Below are positions 8,109 through 15,551 of a stretch of DNA of 33,679 nucleotides, piece by piece. The stretch spans positions 1 to 33,679 of the forward strand of contig VAYM01000110.1 in assembly GCA_005884945.1 (NCBI GenBank), given 5' to 3'. Position 1 is the stretch's first letter. The number at the start of each line of letters is the position of its first letter. The notes under the pieces are model-generated. The model was not told the origin of the DNA. It saw only the letters and a list, made by a program, of their open reading frames with translations, and did not search any database. The stretch is from Actinomycetota bacterium. Lineage in GTDB: Bacteria; Actinomycetota; Thermoleophilia; Gaiellales; Gaiellaceae. The translations under genes were made by a program, and so were the position numbers.

Positions 8109-8154
8109 TTGACAGCCCATAGCAGTATTGCTATACACATAGCAAACTTGCGAT
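8109..8154 (+). promoter_or_regulatory. DUF2339 gene promoter with two ATAGCA-N4-TGCTAT operators
   Basis: TTGACA at 8109-8114 and TATACA at 8132-8137 are 17 bp apart, an almost perfect housekeeping promoter. A perfect palindrome ATAGCA-GTAT-TGCTAT (8119-8134) lies between and onto the -10 box. A second copy with one mismatch (8139-8154, ATAGCA-AACT-TGCGAT) covers the expected transcription start. The two copies are 20 bp apart start to start, about two helical turns, so two dimers could bind side by side on one DNA face. The same palindrome occurs before the XRE regulator gene at 10872-10887. The layout is that of a repressible promoter. Confidence 0.8.
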
Positions 8155-8172
8155 GGGAGAGAGGAGCAAGTG

Positions 8173-10875
8173 ATGAATGACCAGCTCCTGCTGCGAATAG
8201 ACGAGCTCGAGGGACGAACGGATGCGATCCAGCGCGAGCTCGCAGACCTCAGGGATCTCGTGACGCATGCTCGGCGCGTATCCCCGCCGGTTCGGCCGGC
8301 GCCCGCGCCGCCGCCTGCCGCCCCGAGCGCGTATCGCCAGCCGCTGCCGGACTACGGCGACGCCGTCGCACGCGCGGCGAAGCGGGTCCGCGAGCGGCGA
8401 CCGCGGCCCGACCTTTCGGACGTCGACCTGCTCGGGCCGAAGGCCCTCGCGTGGGCCGGCGGGATCGTGACGGTGCTGGGCGTGGTGTTCTTCTTCGTGC
8501 TCGCGGTCAACCGCGGCTGGATCGGGCCCGGCTTGCGGGTCGCCTTCGGCGCGATCGCCTCGGCGGCCGTCCTCGGGGCAGGGCTCTGGCTGCGGAAGCG
8601 CTACGGCGAGACGTACTCGTCGCTCGCGGCTGCAGGTGCCGGGATCGCGGGCTGGTACGCGACGCTGCTCGCTGCGACGGCGCTCTACGACCTCGTGCCG
8701 AAGCCGCTCGCGCTCGTGCTCGCCGGCCTCATTGCGGCCGCGGGTGTCGCGGTCTCGATCGCGTGGCGTGCGCAGATCGTCGGCGCCATCGGTCTGGTCG
8801 GGGCGACCGTCGTCCCCGCGCTCGTCGCATTCGACGGCGGGCTGACGCGGACGGGGACTGCGTTTGTCGCGCTTGTCCTCGCGGCTACCGGGGTCGTCGG
8901 CTTGCGGATGCGCTGGCGCGGCCTGCTCGTCGCCGGCGCGATCGCGAGCCTCCCGCAGATCGCGGTGTTGCTGGCGGACACCGAGGGTCTGCCCTGGGCC
9001 GTCGTCGTCCTCGCGGCCGTGTTCTGGCTTGTCTACAGCGGGATCGGCGTCGCCGAGCAGATCCTTCGCGGACGCGACCGTCTCGACTCGCTGCCCGCGG
9101 CGTTCATCCTCGGTAGCGCGGGCTTCCTCGTCTTCGCCACGGCCGTGCTGTTCGGCGATCGGGCGGGTGGAGACGCGCAGGGCATCGCGTATCTCGTCGC
9201 CGCTACGGCCTACGCGGCGGCGGCGTTTGCGGTGCGGCGCGAGCTCGGGATGTTGCTCGGCGCGCTGGCGCTGTCAGCGGTCGCAGTCGGTCTGGCGCAG
9301 ATGCTCTCCGGCGCGAGCCTGACCTACGCGTGGGCTGCGGAAGCCGCGGTGCTCGCGTGGACGGCGAAGCGGTTTGCGCGCCTTCGCTTCCAGCTCGCAG
9401 CGCTGGCGTATCTCGTGCTCGCGGCCGGGCACGCGCTGTTGTTCGAGGCGAGTGTCGACCATCTCTTCGAGTCGATGTCGCATCCGGCCGGTGGTGCGCC
9501 GACGGTCGCGGCGTCTGCCGTCGCACTGCTCGTCATCGCCCTCGCGGCGAGCGGGCTCGAAACCGCGCAGGACGAACAGCCGCACGGCGTCCTTCGACCG
9601 CTCGGCGCCGTCCTGCGTACGCTGCGCGCCTACGAAGAGGTCGTCCGTGGAGCAGCCTTCGCGCTCGCGGCCCTGTTCGGCGTCTATGCGGGCTCGCTCG
9701 CGACGCTCGGCGCGTACCAGGCGGTCACGAACGACGTGGACCGCGCTTTCTACGTGGGACACCTGACTCTGACGTGTGCGTGGGCGGCGCTGGGGCTGAT
9801 CGCGCTGACGGCGGCACTGCTGCGGCGCGGGGACGTCGCCCGCGGGCTCGCGATCACGTGGCTCGCGCTCGTCACGCTCAAGACCGCGACGTTCGACGCG
9901 AGCGTGCTCGATCGGTCGCTCCACTCGTACGCCTTCCTCCTGGTCGCAGGTGTCCTCTTCGTGGGAACGGTCATCATCCACGAGCTCGATTCGCGCGTCA
10001 CCAGCATCAGCCCGCTCGCGTACCCGGCACTTCTCAGCACGCTCGTGCTCTCCGTCATCGGCGGGACGAACGTCGCGCAGGGTTCGACGTGGGACGGAAC
10101 GGCGGTCCTCGGCGCCGGTCTCGCGCTCACGCTGGTCGGCGGCTTCGAGCTCAGACTGCCGCGGCTGCGCGACTTCGCGACCTTGCTGTGGGGCTTGGGG
10201 CTGACCGTCGCTGCGGTCGGCGAGGCGATCATCGTGCAAGGGATTCCGCTCGTGCTCGTGTGGACTGCAAGCGCGGTCGCGCTCGCAGCACTCGCGCGGC
10301 TGGCGTCCGAACGCCGTCTCTTCGTCGCTGCCGGCGTCTACGTCGTCGTCGCGCTCGCGTACACGGTCGTCGACGAGACGCCTCCGAGCCGCCTCGTGTA
10401 CTCGACGCTGCATCCAGGCGCGCATCTCGTCGCGCTGGTGCTCGTGGTGATCGCGACCGCCGCGGTGGCGCTGCTACTCGGGCGGGACGACGAGGCCCAG
10501 GGCGCACTGCGCGGGGCCGGCTTCTGGGCCGGGGCCGTCGTCGCCGTCTACGGGCTCTGCCTCGCGATCCTCGAGGTCGCAGAGCGCATCGCGCCGGGCA
10601 ACGACGTGCAGACGAACTTCCAGCGCGGGCACACGGCCGTCAGCGGCTTCCTCGGCCTGCTCGGGCTCGGGCTGCTCTACGCGGGGCTCAAGCGCCGCAG
10701 CCGCGGCCTCCGCGTCGGCGGCCTCGCCCTGCTCGGCGCGATCCTCGCGAAGATCTTCCTCTACGACCTCGCCGCCCTCAACTCGGCGACGCGGGCCGTC
10801 TCGTTCCTCGCGGTGGGTGCCGCCCTCCTGCTCGGCGGGTTCTTCTACCAGCGGCTGAGCACGAACCATGCATAG
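8173..10875 (+). CDS. DUF2339 family polytopic membrane protein
   Basis: A 900-residue protein. Residues 1-35 form a short coiled coil (LLLRIDELEGRTDAIQRELADLRDL), followed by a proline-rich linker to about 60 and then a conserved segment (LLGPKALAWAGGIVTVLGVVFFFVLAVNRGWIGP) that opens a long run of roughly two dozen hydrophobic helices to the end. This matches DUF2339 predicted membrane proteins, whose biochemical role is not established. ATG 8173 has GAGGAG 6 nt upstream; GTG 8170 immediately before it is the alternative. Its promoter carries two palindromic operators, and the last bases of the gene lie inside a third, so it appears to be controlled together with the small regulator gene downstream. 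Confidence 0.85.
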   Translation: MNDQLLLRIDELEGRTDAIQRELADLRDLVTHARRVSPPVRPAPAPPPAAPSAYRQPLPDYGDAVARAAKRVRERRPRPDLSDVDLLGPKALAWAGGIVTVLGVVFFFVLAVNRGWIGPGLRVAFGAIASAAVLGAGLWLRKRYGETYSSLAAAGAGIAGWYATLLAATALYDLVPKPLALVLAGLIAAAGVAVSIAWRAQIVGAIGLVGATVVPALVAFDGGLTRTGTAFVALVLAATGVVGLRMRWRGLLVAGAIASLPQIAVLLADTEGLPWAVVVLAAVFWLVYSGIGVAEQILRGRDRLDSLPAAFILGSAGFLVFATAVLFGDRAGGDAQGIAYLVAATAYAAAAFAVRRELGMLLGALALSAVAVGLAQMLSGASLTYAWAAEAAVLAWTAKRFARLRFQLAALAYLVLAAGHALLFEASVDHLFESMSHPAGGAPTVAASAVALLVIALAASGLETAQDEQPHGVLRPLGAVLRTLRAYEEVVRGAAFALAALFGVYAGSLATLGAYQAVTNDVDRAFYVGHLTLTCAWAALGLIALTAALLRRGDVARGLAITWLALVTLKTATFDASVLDRSLHSYAFLLVAGVLFVGTVIIHELDSRVTSISPLAYPALLSTLVLSVIGGTNVAQGSTWDGTAVLGAGLALTLVGGFELRLPRLRDFATLLWGLGLTVAAVGEAIIVQGIPLVLVWTASAVALAALARLASERRLFVAAGVYVVVALAYTVVDETPPSRLVYSTLHPGAHLVALVLVVIATAAVALLLGRDDEAQGALRGAGFWAGAVVAVYGLCLAILEVAERIAPGNDVQTNFQRGHTAVSGFLGLLGLGLLYAGLKRRSRGLRVGGLALLGAILAKIFLYDLAALNSATRAVSFLAVGAALLLGGFFYQRLSTNHA

Positions 10876-10890
10876 CAAGAGTGCTATAAC
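10872..10890 (+). promoter_or_regulatory. operator and leaderless promoter of the XRE regulator gene
   Basis: A perfect palindrome ATAGCA-AGAG-TGCTAT occupies 10872-10887, overlapping the stop codon of the DUF2339 gene. A -10 box TATAAC (10885-10890) overlaps its right half and ends 7 nt before GTG 10898. No good -35 box or ribosome binding site is visible. The arrangement suggests a leaderless mRNA repressed by a protein that binds the same site as in the DUF2339 promoter, most simply the regulator itself. Confidence 0.72.
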
Positions 10891-10897
10891 TACAGCC

Positions 10898-11206
10898 GTG
10901 TCGCCTCGCACGCGGAAGCCATCGGATAAGCGCCCGCTCGAACGCCTGCACGAGCGGATCGCGACGCGCGACCGCGGCTGGTTCTTCGCTCAGATCGCGG
11001 AGAAGGTCGCGATGCGTCGTGCCGAGATTAGTCTCTCGCAGCGCGAGCTCGCGGAGCTCGTCGGCACGACGCAGTCCGCGATCGCGCGGCTCGAACGCGG
11101 CGGGCGCCCACCGCGCATCGACACGCTGCTCAACATCGCGGACGCGCTCGAGTGCGACCTCGTCGTCGATTTGAAACCGAAGCGCCCCGGACGGGGCGCG
11201 GGCTAG
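10898..11206 (+). CDS. XRE-family helix-turn-helix transcriptional regulator
   Basis: A 102-residue protein whose residues about 35-92 form a Cro/C1-type HTH: the two helices of the motif are LSQRELAELVG and TQSAIARLERGGRPP, followed by the usual DTLLNIADALECDLVVDL closing segment. There is no enzymatic or ligand-binding domain, so it is likely a simple dimeric DNA-binding protein. An ATG at 10868 is in frame, but it lies upstream of the predicted -10 box, so GTG 10898 is preferred. I infer that it binds ATAGCA-N4-TGCTAT in its own promoter and in that of the DUF2339 gene. An antitoxin-like role was considered, but no toxin gene is adjacent. Confidence 0.87.
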   Translation: MSPRTRKPSDKRPLERLHERIATRDRGWFFAQIAEKVAMRRAEISLSQRELAELVGTTQSAIARLERGGRPPRIDTLLNIADALECDLVVDLKPKRPGRGAG

Positions 11207-11589
11207 CGACCGTTCACGGACGCGAGCTCGGGCGGCGTCTCCGACGACTCGACGACGCGTTCCGCGAGGTCGCGCAGCTTCACGCGGTTCGAGCGCGCGC
11301 CGCGGCGGAGCAGTCGAAACGCGGCGTCGATGTCCGTGCCGAATCGTTCGGCGAGGATGCCCTTCGCCTGCTCGATCACGATCCGCGAGTCGAGTGCTTC
11401 CTGGAGCTGTGCCGCGCGGCGCGCCAGGATGCTCGTCAGCTCGAGCAGCCGCACGATCGCGGTTTCGGCTTCCGGCGGCGTGCCGGGCGGGACGCTGATG
11501 CGAAGCAGGCTCTCGGCAGGGGAGGAAAACCGAGGGCCCCGGACCGCCCGGCCGTCGCCGTCAGCCTCTGAGACGTCGGTCGATGACAT
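11203..11589 (-). CDS. ANTAR-domain RNA-binding protein
   Basis: A 128-residue protein. Residues 45-65 look like a short coiled coil and residues 62-117 are an ANTAR domain: LQEALDSRIVIEQAKGILAERFG followed by FRLLRRGARSNRVKLRDLAERV, a three-helix unit that binds paired RNA stem-loops to prevent transcription termination. Most ANTAR proteins carry a receiver or GAF domain in front; here only about 45 unrecognised residues precede it, so the signal input is unclear and may come from a partner. The start lies 29 bp inside the STAS gene, so the two are translationally linked. Its stop meets the convergent XRE gene. Confidence 0.87.
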   Translation of the reverse strand: MSSTDVSEADGDGRAVRGPRFSSPAESLLRISVPPGTPPEAETAIVRLLELTSILARRAAQLQEALDSRIVIEQAKGILAERFGTDIDAAFRLLRRGARSNRVKLRDLAERVVESSETPPELASVNGR

Positions 11590-11932
11590 CCTGGACGGCT
11601 TCCATCAACGACGGGCGAATGTCGAAGAACGGCTGCAGGCCGGCAATCTCGATCGTCCGCAGAACGCGACGATCGTCGACGACGAGGATCAGCTCCCCGT
11701 CTCTCCGTTGCAGCGCCTTCGACGTCGAGATCAAGACCGCCAACCCCCCCGAATCGAGCAGGGTGACGCCGATCAGATCGACGACCACTGAGCGTGCCCC
11801 GCCCTCGACGATCTCGTCGAGCCGGCTGCCGACCTCTTCCGAGGCATGCAGGTCGAACTCGCCGGCGATCGCGACGACGTGGCTGTCCGCGCCGATGCGC
11901 GACGCGGCGACCTTCACATCGAGGACGGACAC
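11561..11932 (-). CDS. STAS-domain anti-sigma-factor antagonist
   Basis: A 123-residue single-domain protein of the SpoIIAA/RsbV family. The beta-alpha core is clear (VVAIAGEFDLHAS at residues 19-31, VVVDLIGVTLLDSGGLAVL at 49-67). The phosphorylatable serine is S61 in the LLDSGG motif. Such proteins bind an RsbW-like kinase/anti-sigma factor when unphosphorylated and so free a sigma factor. No anti-sigma kinase or sigma factor gene is nearby, so its partner must be encoded elsewhere. The GTG start at 11932 has a leaderless-type -10 box and no ribosome binding site. The ANTAR gene overlaps its end. Confidence 0.9.
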   Translation of the reverse strand: MSVLDVKVAASRIGADSHVVAIAGEFDLHASEEVGSRLDEIVEGGARSVVVDLIGVTLLDSGGLAVLISTSKALQRRDGELILVVDDRRVLRTIEIAGLQPFFDIRPSLMEAVQDVIDRRLRG

Positions 11933-11938
11933 GCTGCG

Positions 11939-11944
11939 ACTGTA
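11939..11944 (-). promoter_or_regulatory. leaderless-type -10 box (TACAGT) of the STAS gene
   Basis: On the minus strand TACAGT ends 6 nt before GTG 11932, matching TANNNT at the leaderless distance. It lies between the STAS gene and the hairpin after the response regulator, which suggests that STAS and ANTAR form their own transcription unit. Confidence 0.45.
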
Positions 11945-11956
11945 GGGCGCGACGCA

Positions 11957-11992
11957 TGAGCGTTCAGTCGATGTTCGGTTAAGGAACGCTCA
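11957..11992 (-). terminator. 9-bp inverted repeat at the end of the response-regulator gene
   Basis: TGAGCGTTC (11957-11965) pairs perfectly with GAACGCTCA (11984-11992) around an 18-nt loop. On the minus strand the stem begins at the TGA stop codon of the response regulator. There is no U-tract. It may be a terminator of the che/two-component operon, or an operator for the STAS gene. Confidence 0.45.
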
Positions 11993-12676
11993 CACTTCGG
12001 CGAGCATGTAACCCGCGCCGCGGACGGTGACCAGACGTACCGGCTCCTTGGGATCGGCCTCGACCTTCCGGCGCAGGTTCGCGACGTGGACGTCCGCCGC
12101 ACGCTCGTCGCCCACGTAGCTGCTGTCCCAGAGGTGCTGCATCAACTCACGCCTCGAGAACACGCGCCCTGGCCGCTCACTCAAGGTGGACAGGAGCCGG
12201 AACTCGGACGGCGTCAGGCGCACGACCCGTCCGTCGACGCGCGCGACGTGCGCCGCCAGGTCGAGCTCGAGCCCACCGACGTGTCGAACACCGTCTCCGG
12301 CGTCGGAACGGTCGAGCTCTCGCCGCCGCAGGATCGCGCGAACGCGACTCACAAGCTCGGGCATCGAGAACGGCTTGGCGATGTAGTCGTCGGCACCGGC
12401 CTCTAGACCGACGACGCGGTCGACCTCGGCGGTGCGCGCGGTCAGCATCAGGATCGGCACGTCGCTCTCCGCCCGCAGTCGTCGACAGACCTCCAACCCC
12501 GAGAGACCCGGCAGCAGGATGTCCAGCACGAGAACGTCGTACGTCTCCGAGCGCGCAGCCTCGAGCGCAGCCGTGCCGTCCGCGAGCGCATCCACGTCAT
12601 AGCCCTCGCCGCGCAGCGTGTAGGCGACCGCGTCCGCAATCGACTCCTCGTCCTCGACGACGAGAACGCGTGTCAT
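11990..12676 (-). CDS. OmpR/PhoB-family response regulator
   Basis: A 228-residue response regulator. The receiver domain (1-115) has the acidic pair in VVEDEES, the phospho-acceptor D52 in VLVLDILLPG, T79 and K101 in DDYIAKPF. The C-terminal winged helix (about 128-226) shows LTPSEFRLLSTL, the recognition-helix region DERAADVHVANLRRKVE and the closing VRGAGYML. It should be phosphorylated by the histidine kinase encoded immediately upstream, whose end overlaps its start by 4 bp (ATGA), and then act as a transcription factor. Target genes are not evident. It is the output of the cheB-cheR-kinase operon, which otherwise lacks an effector. Confidence 0.94.
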   Translation of the reverse strand: MTRVLVVEDEESIADAVAYTLRGEGYDVDALADGTAALEAARSETYDVLVLDILLPGLSGLEVCRRLRAESDVPILMLTARTAEVDRVVGLEAGADDYIAKPFSMPELVSRVRAILRRRELDRSDAGDGVRHVGGLELDLAAHVARVDGRVVRLTPSEFRLLSTLSERPGRVFSRRELMQHLWDSSYVGDERAADVHVANLRRKVEADPKEPVRLVTVRGAGYMLAEV

Positions 12677-13695
12677 CTACGGGCGAAGCGCGCGGACGGA
12701 AGCTCGATGCGCGCCCGCGTGCCTTTGCGCGGCGTCGAATCGAAGGAGAGGGTCCCTCCGATCGTCTCGAGTGCCTGCGCGGCGATCGAGATCCCCAGGC
12801 CGAACCCGGCGCTGTCGCGGCCTGTGCCCGTCGCGAAGCGGCGTTGGAGCCGGTCGAGCTGCTCGGGGAACATCCCGATCCCGTGGTCGACGATCTGAAC
12901 CTCGACCCTGCGTTCTTCGATCTCTTCGGCCGAGATCGCGAACGAGCCGTTCACGGCGTGCCGTCGCGCGTTCGACATCAAGTTCGTGAGTGCTTGCGCG
13001 GTGAGATCCCGATCGACGAACACGCGCAGTGACGACGGGCAATCCACTCTGACATCGTGCTCGACGCCGGCGGCTTCCAGTGCGTCGTCGATGAGTGGCC
13101 GAAGCGAGACGATCTCCGGTCGCGGCGGCTCTTCGCCCGAGCGGGCGCGTGCGAGGACGAGCAATGCACGGGCGATCCGAGCAAGGCGGTCGCATTCGCG
13201 TGCGATGTGTGCGATGAAGCGATCACGGGTTTCCGGCACGATCTTGCCGCCGGATTCGAGCACGTGCGCGGCTCCGACGATCCCGGTCAGGGGGGTGAGG
13301 AGCTCGTGCGCGGCATTCGAGACGAACTCCCGCTGCGCGGTGGCACGGCGGTCTCGCGCCGTTGCGTCCTCGAGCATGAGCACGGCCGTCGCCGCCCGCC
13401 CGGCGCCGATTCCGGTCACGCTGTAGACCCGGTGGCTCGACGAGCGAATCTCTTCGACGATCGTCCCGGCGCCGCGACGGAACAGCCGGTCCACGAGCTT
13501 CGTGAGCGGGACCTCGTCCCAGACCTCGGGCAGCGGATCGCCGACCTGAAGGTGGGCGGGATGGAAGAGGCGCCGAGCGGCCGTGTTCGCGTGGACTACC
13601 TCGTACTCGCGCGTGATCGTCACGATGCCGTCGGGCAACCTGTCGATGACCGTCTTGAGCTGCTCGAACTCCGCTTCGCGCGCGGCGTGGATCAC
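12673..13695 (-). CDS. soluble PAS-domain sensor histidine kinase
   Basis: A 340-residue cytoplasmic kinase without membrane segments. Residues about 10-115 form a PAS domain, the HisKA helix pair spans about 118-190 with the phospho-acceptor H130 in NAAHELLTPL, and the ATPase domain spans about 215-335 with the N-box NLMSNARRHA, G1 DHGIGM and G2 GFGLGIS motifs. It overlaps the upstream cheR-PAS gene and the downstream response-regulator gene by 4 bp each. In many bacteria a kinase like this is fused behind CheB/CheR-PAS in one polypeptide; here it is separate. The start region is loosely defined, but GTG 13695 gives the coupled ATGA-type junction. Confidence 0.92.
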   Translation of the reverse strand: MIHAAREAEFEQLKTVIDRLPDGIVTITREYEVVHANTAARRLFHPAHLQVGDPLPEVWDEVPLTKLVDRLFRRGAGTIVEEIRSSSHRVYSVTGIGAGRAATAVLMLEDATARDRRATAQREFVSNAAHELLTPLTGIVGAAHVLESGGKIVPETRDRFIAHIARECDRLARIARALLVLARARSGEEPPRPEIVSLRPLIDDALEAAGVEHDVRVDCPSSLRVFVDRDLTAQALTNLMSNARRHAVNGSFAISAEEIEERRVEVQIVDHGIGMFPEQLDRLQRRFATGTGRDSAGFGLGISIAAQALETIGGTLSFDSTPRKGTRARIELPSARFARR

Positions 13696-15551
13696 GATCT
13701 GCCGTCGGAGTCGGTCGCCTGCATCATCACGATCACACCGTGATTCGTCCCGCCCCGGGCGCGCAACGGAGTGAGCGAGATCAGGCAGTCGATCGAACGA
13801 CCGCGACGGTTCACCGCGGCGAGCCGCAGATGCTCGGGCCTGCCGTCCTCCTGGCTCAGGGCCTTGCGGATCGGGTTTCGCAGCTGCTCGGTAGGCAGGC
13901 CGATGTCGAGGTTGAGGAAGTGCCGACCCACGGTCTCGTCCGGCATCAGACCCCAGAGCTTGCGCGCGCCCTCGTTCCAGGCGTCCACTTGCAGCTCGTC
14001 ATCGAGCACGACGACTGCGGCCTCGAGGCTGCCGAGCACCGCGTCGAGGAATGTATTCACTTCGTTGAGCTCCGTCGTCCGATCCTGGAGCTCGTCGTTC
14101 ATCGTCTCCAGCTCCTCGTTCGTCGACTGCAGCTCCTCGACCGTCGTCTCGAGCTCTTCGTTCGTCGATTGGAGCTCCTCGTTCGTCGTCTCGAGCTCTT
14201 CGTTCGTCGATTGAAGCTCTTCGTTCGTCGTCTCGAGCTCCTCGACGGTCGACTGCAGCTCCTCGTAGGCCGTCTCCATCTCCCGCTTCGACTCCTGCAA
14301 GGCCTCCTGCAACCGGCGGAAGCGCGTCACCTCGGTGAAGGTGACACCGATTCCGAGTCCCTCGCCCGTCCGCGAGACCAACGGCGCGATCTGCAAGTCG
14401 ACGTAGCGCACTTCGTCGCCCACTCGCCATTCGACCTCACGCAGCGTGACGACATGGCCTTCGATGGAGGCCTGCTCGATGCGCGAGCGGAGCTCGATCG
14501 GCCGGAAGGAGACATCCAGATCCTGGAAGGGTCGTCCGAGGTCGCGTTGCGTCAACCCGAAGAACGTCCGCGCCTGGAGGTTCGCCGAGACGACGACGCC
14601 GTCGCGGTCGATGACGATCTGGGCAACAGGTCCCGCCTCGAACCCGGCCTCGCGCACGCGCCCGTCGACATCGACCTCCCCCTGGACTTCTCCTGGCCCC
14701 AGGGGAAGAGCGCCGAGCCGCGCGCGGCGGACAGCGGTCGGCACCTTCGCGAAGACGCGCCGCTTGAGGTCGATGGCGGCAAAGAGGTTCATGCTCGCCG
14801 CGAGGGCCTCCGACTTCCCGAGAAACAGAAAACCGTCGTCGCGTAGGGCGAAGTGGAAGTTGTTCAGGACGTGCACCTGCGTCTGCGTGTCGAAGTACAT
14901 CAGCGTGTTTCTCGAGACCAGCAGATCGATCTTCGAGATCGGCGGGTCCTGGAGGAGGTCATGGCGCCCGAAGATCACCGATCTACGCATGTCCTTGCGA
15001 AAGGCGAAGTTGCCGTTGGAGCTCTCGAAATACCGCTCGCGCAGCGCCTCCTGGACGGGCTCCACCTGCCCGCTCGTGTACACCGCGTGACGGCCGACGT
15101 TGAGCGCGTCGTCGTCGACATCCGTCGCATAGATCTTCACGCGCCGCTTGAAGTTCTCTTCGCCCATCGCCTCGGCCAGCACCATCGCCAGGCTGTACGC
15201 CTCCTCGCCGCTCGCGCAACCGGTCGACCAGACGCGGATCCTCTCCTTCTCGCGTGCTTGCAGCAGCCGCGGCACGATCTCCTCGCGGAGGAAGTCCCAG
15301 GCGACCTCGTCGCGGAAGAACGCGGTGACGTTGATGAGGATGGTGTTGAAGAGATCGACGAACTCCGTGGGTGTCCCCTGGAGGTACGCCTGGTAGTTCG
15401 CGAACCCTTCGACTCCCGCCGCCTCCATCCGCTTCCCGATGCGTCTCGCGAGGCTGGGTCGCTTGTACCCGGTGAAGTCGAAACCGCGGTCGGTCCGGAT
15501 GAACTCGAGCAATGCCTCGAAGTCTGGGTTCGGCTGTTCCTTCTCGCTCAT
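13692..15551 (-). CDS. CheR-type methyltransferase fused to two PAS domains by a heptad coiled coil
   Basis: A 619-residue protein. Residues 10-270 are a CheR methyltransferase, with NVTAFFRDE (R80), the SAM-binding WSTGCASGEEAYSLAM (108-123) and LLVSRNTLMYFD (211-221), where S213 replaces the cysteine of the usual C-R-N motif. Residues 305-410 form a PAS domain, 411-500 a remarkably regular coiled coil of EELxxxN heptads, and 501-612 a second PAS domain. It has neither a kinase domain nor a pentapeptide-binding region. CheR enzymes methylate glutamates of chemoreceptors; no receptor gene is nearby, so the target is unknown. Both ends overlap the neighbouring genes by 4 bp. The family usually occurs as CheB/CheR/PAS/kinase fusions; this is a split version. 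Confidence 0.9.
   Translation of the reverse strand: MSEKEQPNPDFEALLEFIRTDRGFDFTGYKRPSLARRIGKRMEAAGVEGFANYQAYLQGTPTEFVDLFNTILINVTAFFRDEVAWDFLREEIVPRLLQAREKERIRVWSTGCASGEEAYSLAMVLAEAMGEENFKRRVKIYATDVDDDALNVGRHAVYTSGQVEPVQEALRERYFESSNGNFAFRKDMRRSVIFGRHDLLQDPPISKIDLLVSRNTLMYFDTQTQVHVLNNFHFALRDDGFLFLGKSEALAASMNLFAAIDLKRRVFAKVPTAVRRARLGALPLGPGEVQGEVDVDGRVREAGFEAGPVAQIVIDRDGVVVSANLQARTFFGLTQRDLGRPFQDLDVSFRPIELRSRIEQASIEGHVVTLREVEWRVGDEVRYVDLQIAPLVSRTGEGLGIGVTFTEVTRFRRLQEALQESKREMETAYEELQSTVEELETTNEELQSTNEELETTNEELQSTNEELETTVEELQSTNEELETMNDELQDRTTELNEVNTFLDAVLGSLEAAVVVLDDELQVDAWNEGARKLWGLMPDETVGRHFLNLDIGLPTEQLRNPIRKALSQEDGRPEHLRLAAVNRRGRSIDCLISLTPLRARGGTNHGVIVMMQATDSDGRS

Noticed and set aside
8119-8154. 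Short palindromes as a possible CRISPR or insertion-site remnant
   Set aside because: Position over the -10 box and start site, and recurrence before the XRE gene, fit operators better. There is no array.
10898-11206. XRE protein as antitoxin of a toxin-antitoxin pair
   Set aside because: No small toxin-like gene is adjacent. The neighbours are a 900-residue membrane protein and a convergent ANTAR gene.
14095-14290. Tandem 21/42-nt DNA repeats resembling a minisatellite or CRISPR array
   Set aside because: The repeats are in frame and encode the heptads of the coiled coil. There are no unique spacers between conserved repeats.
13740-14846. Plus-strand leucine/valine-rich repeat frame opposite the CheR-PAS gene
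   Set aside because: The apparent LLVRRLEL repeats are the antisense reading of the EELxxxN coiled coil.
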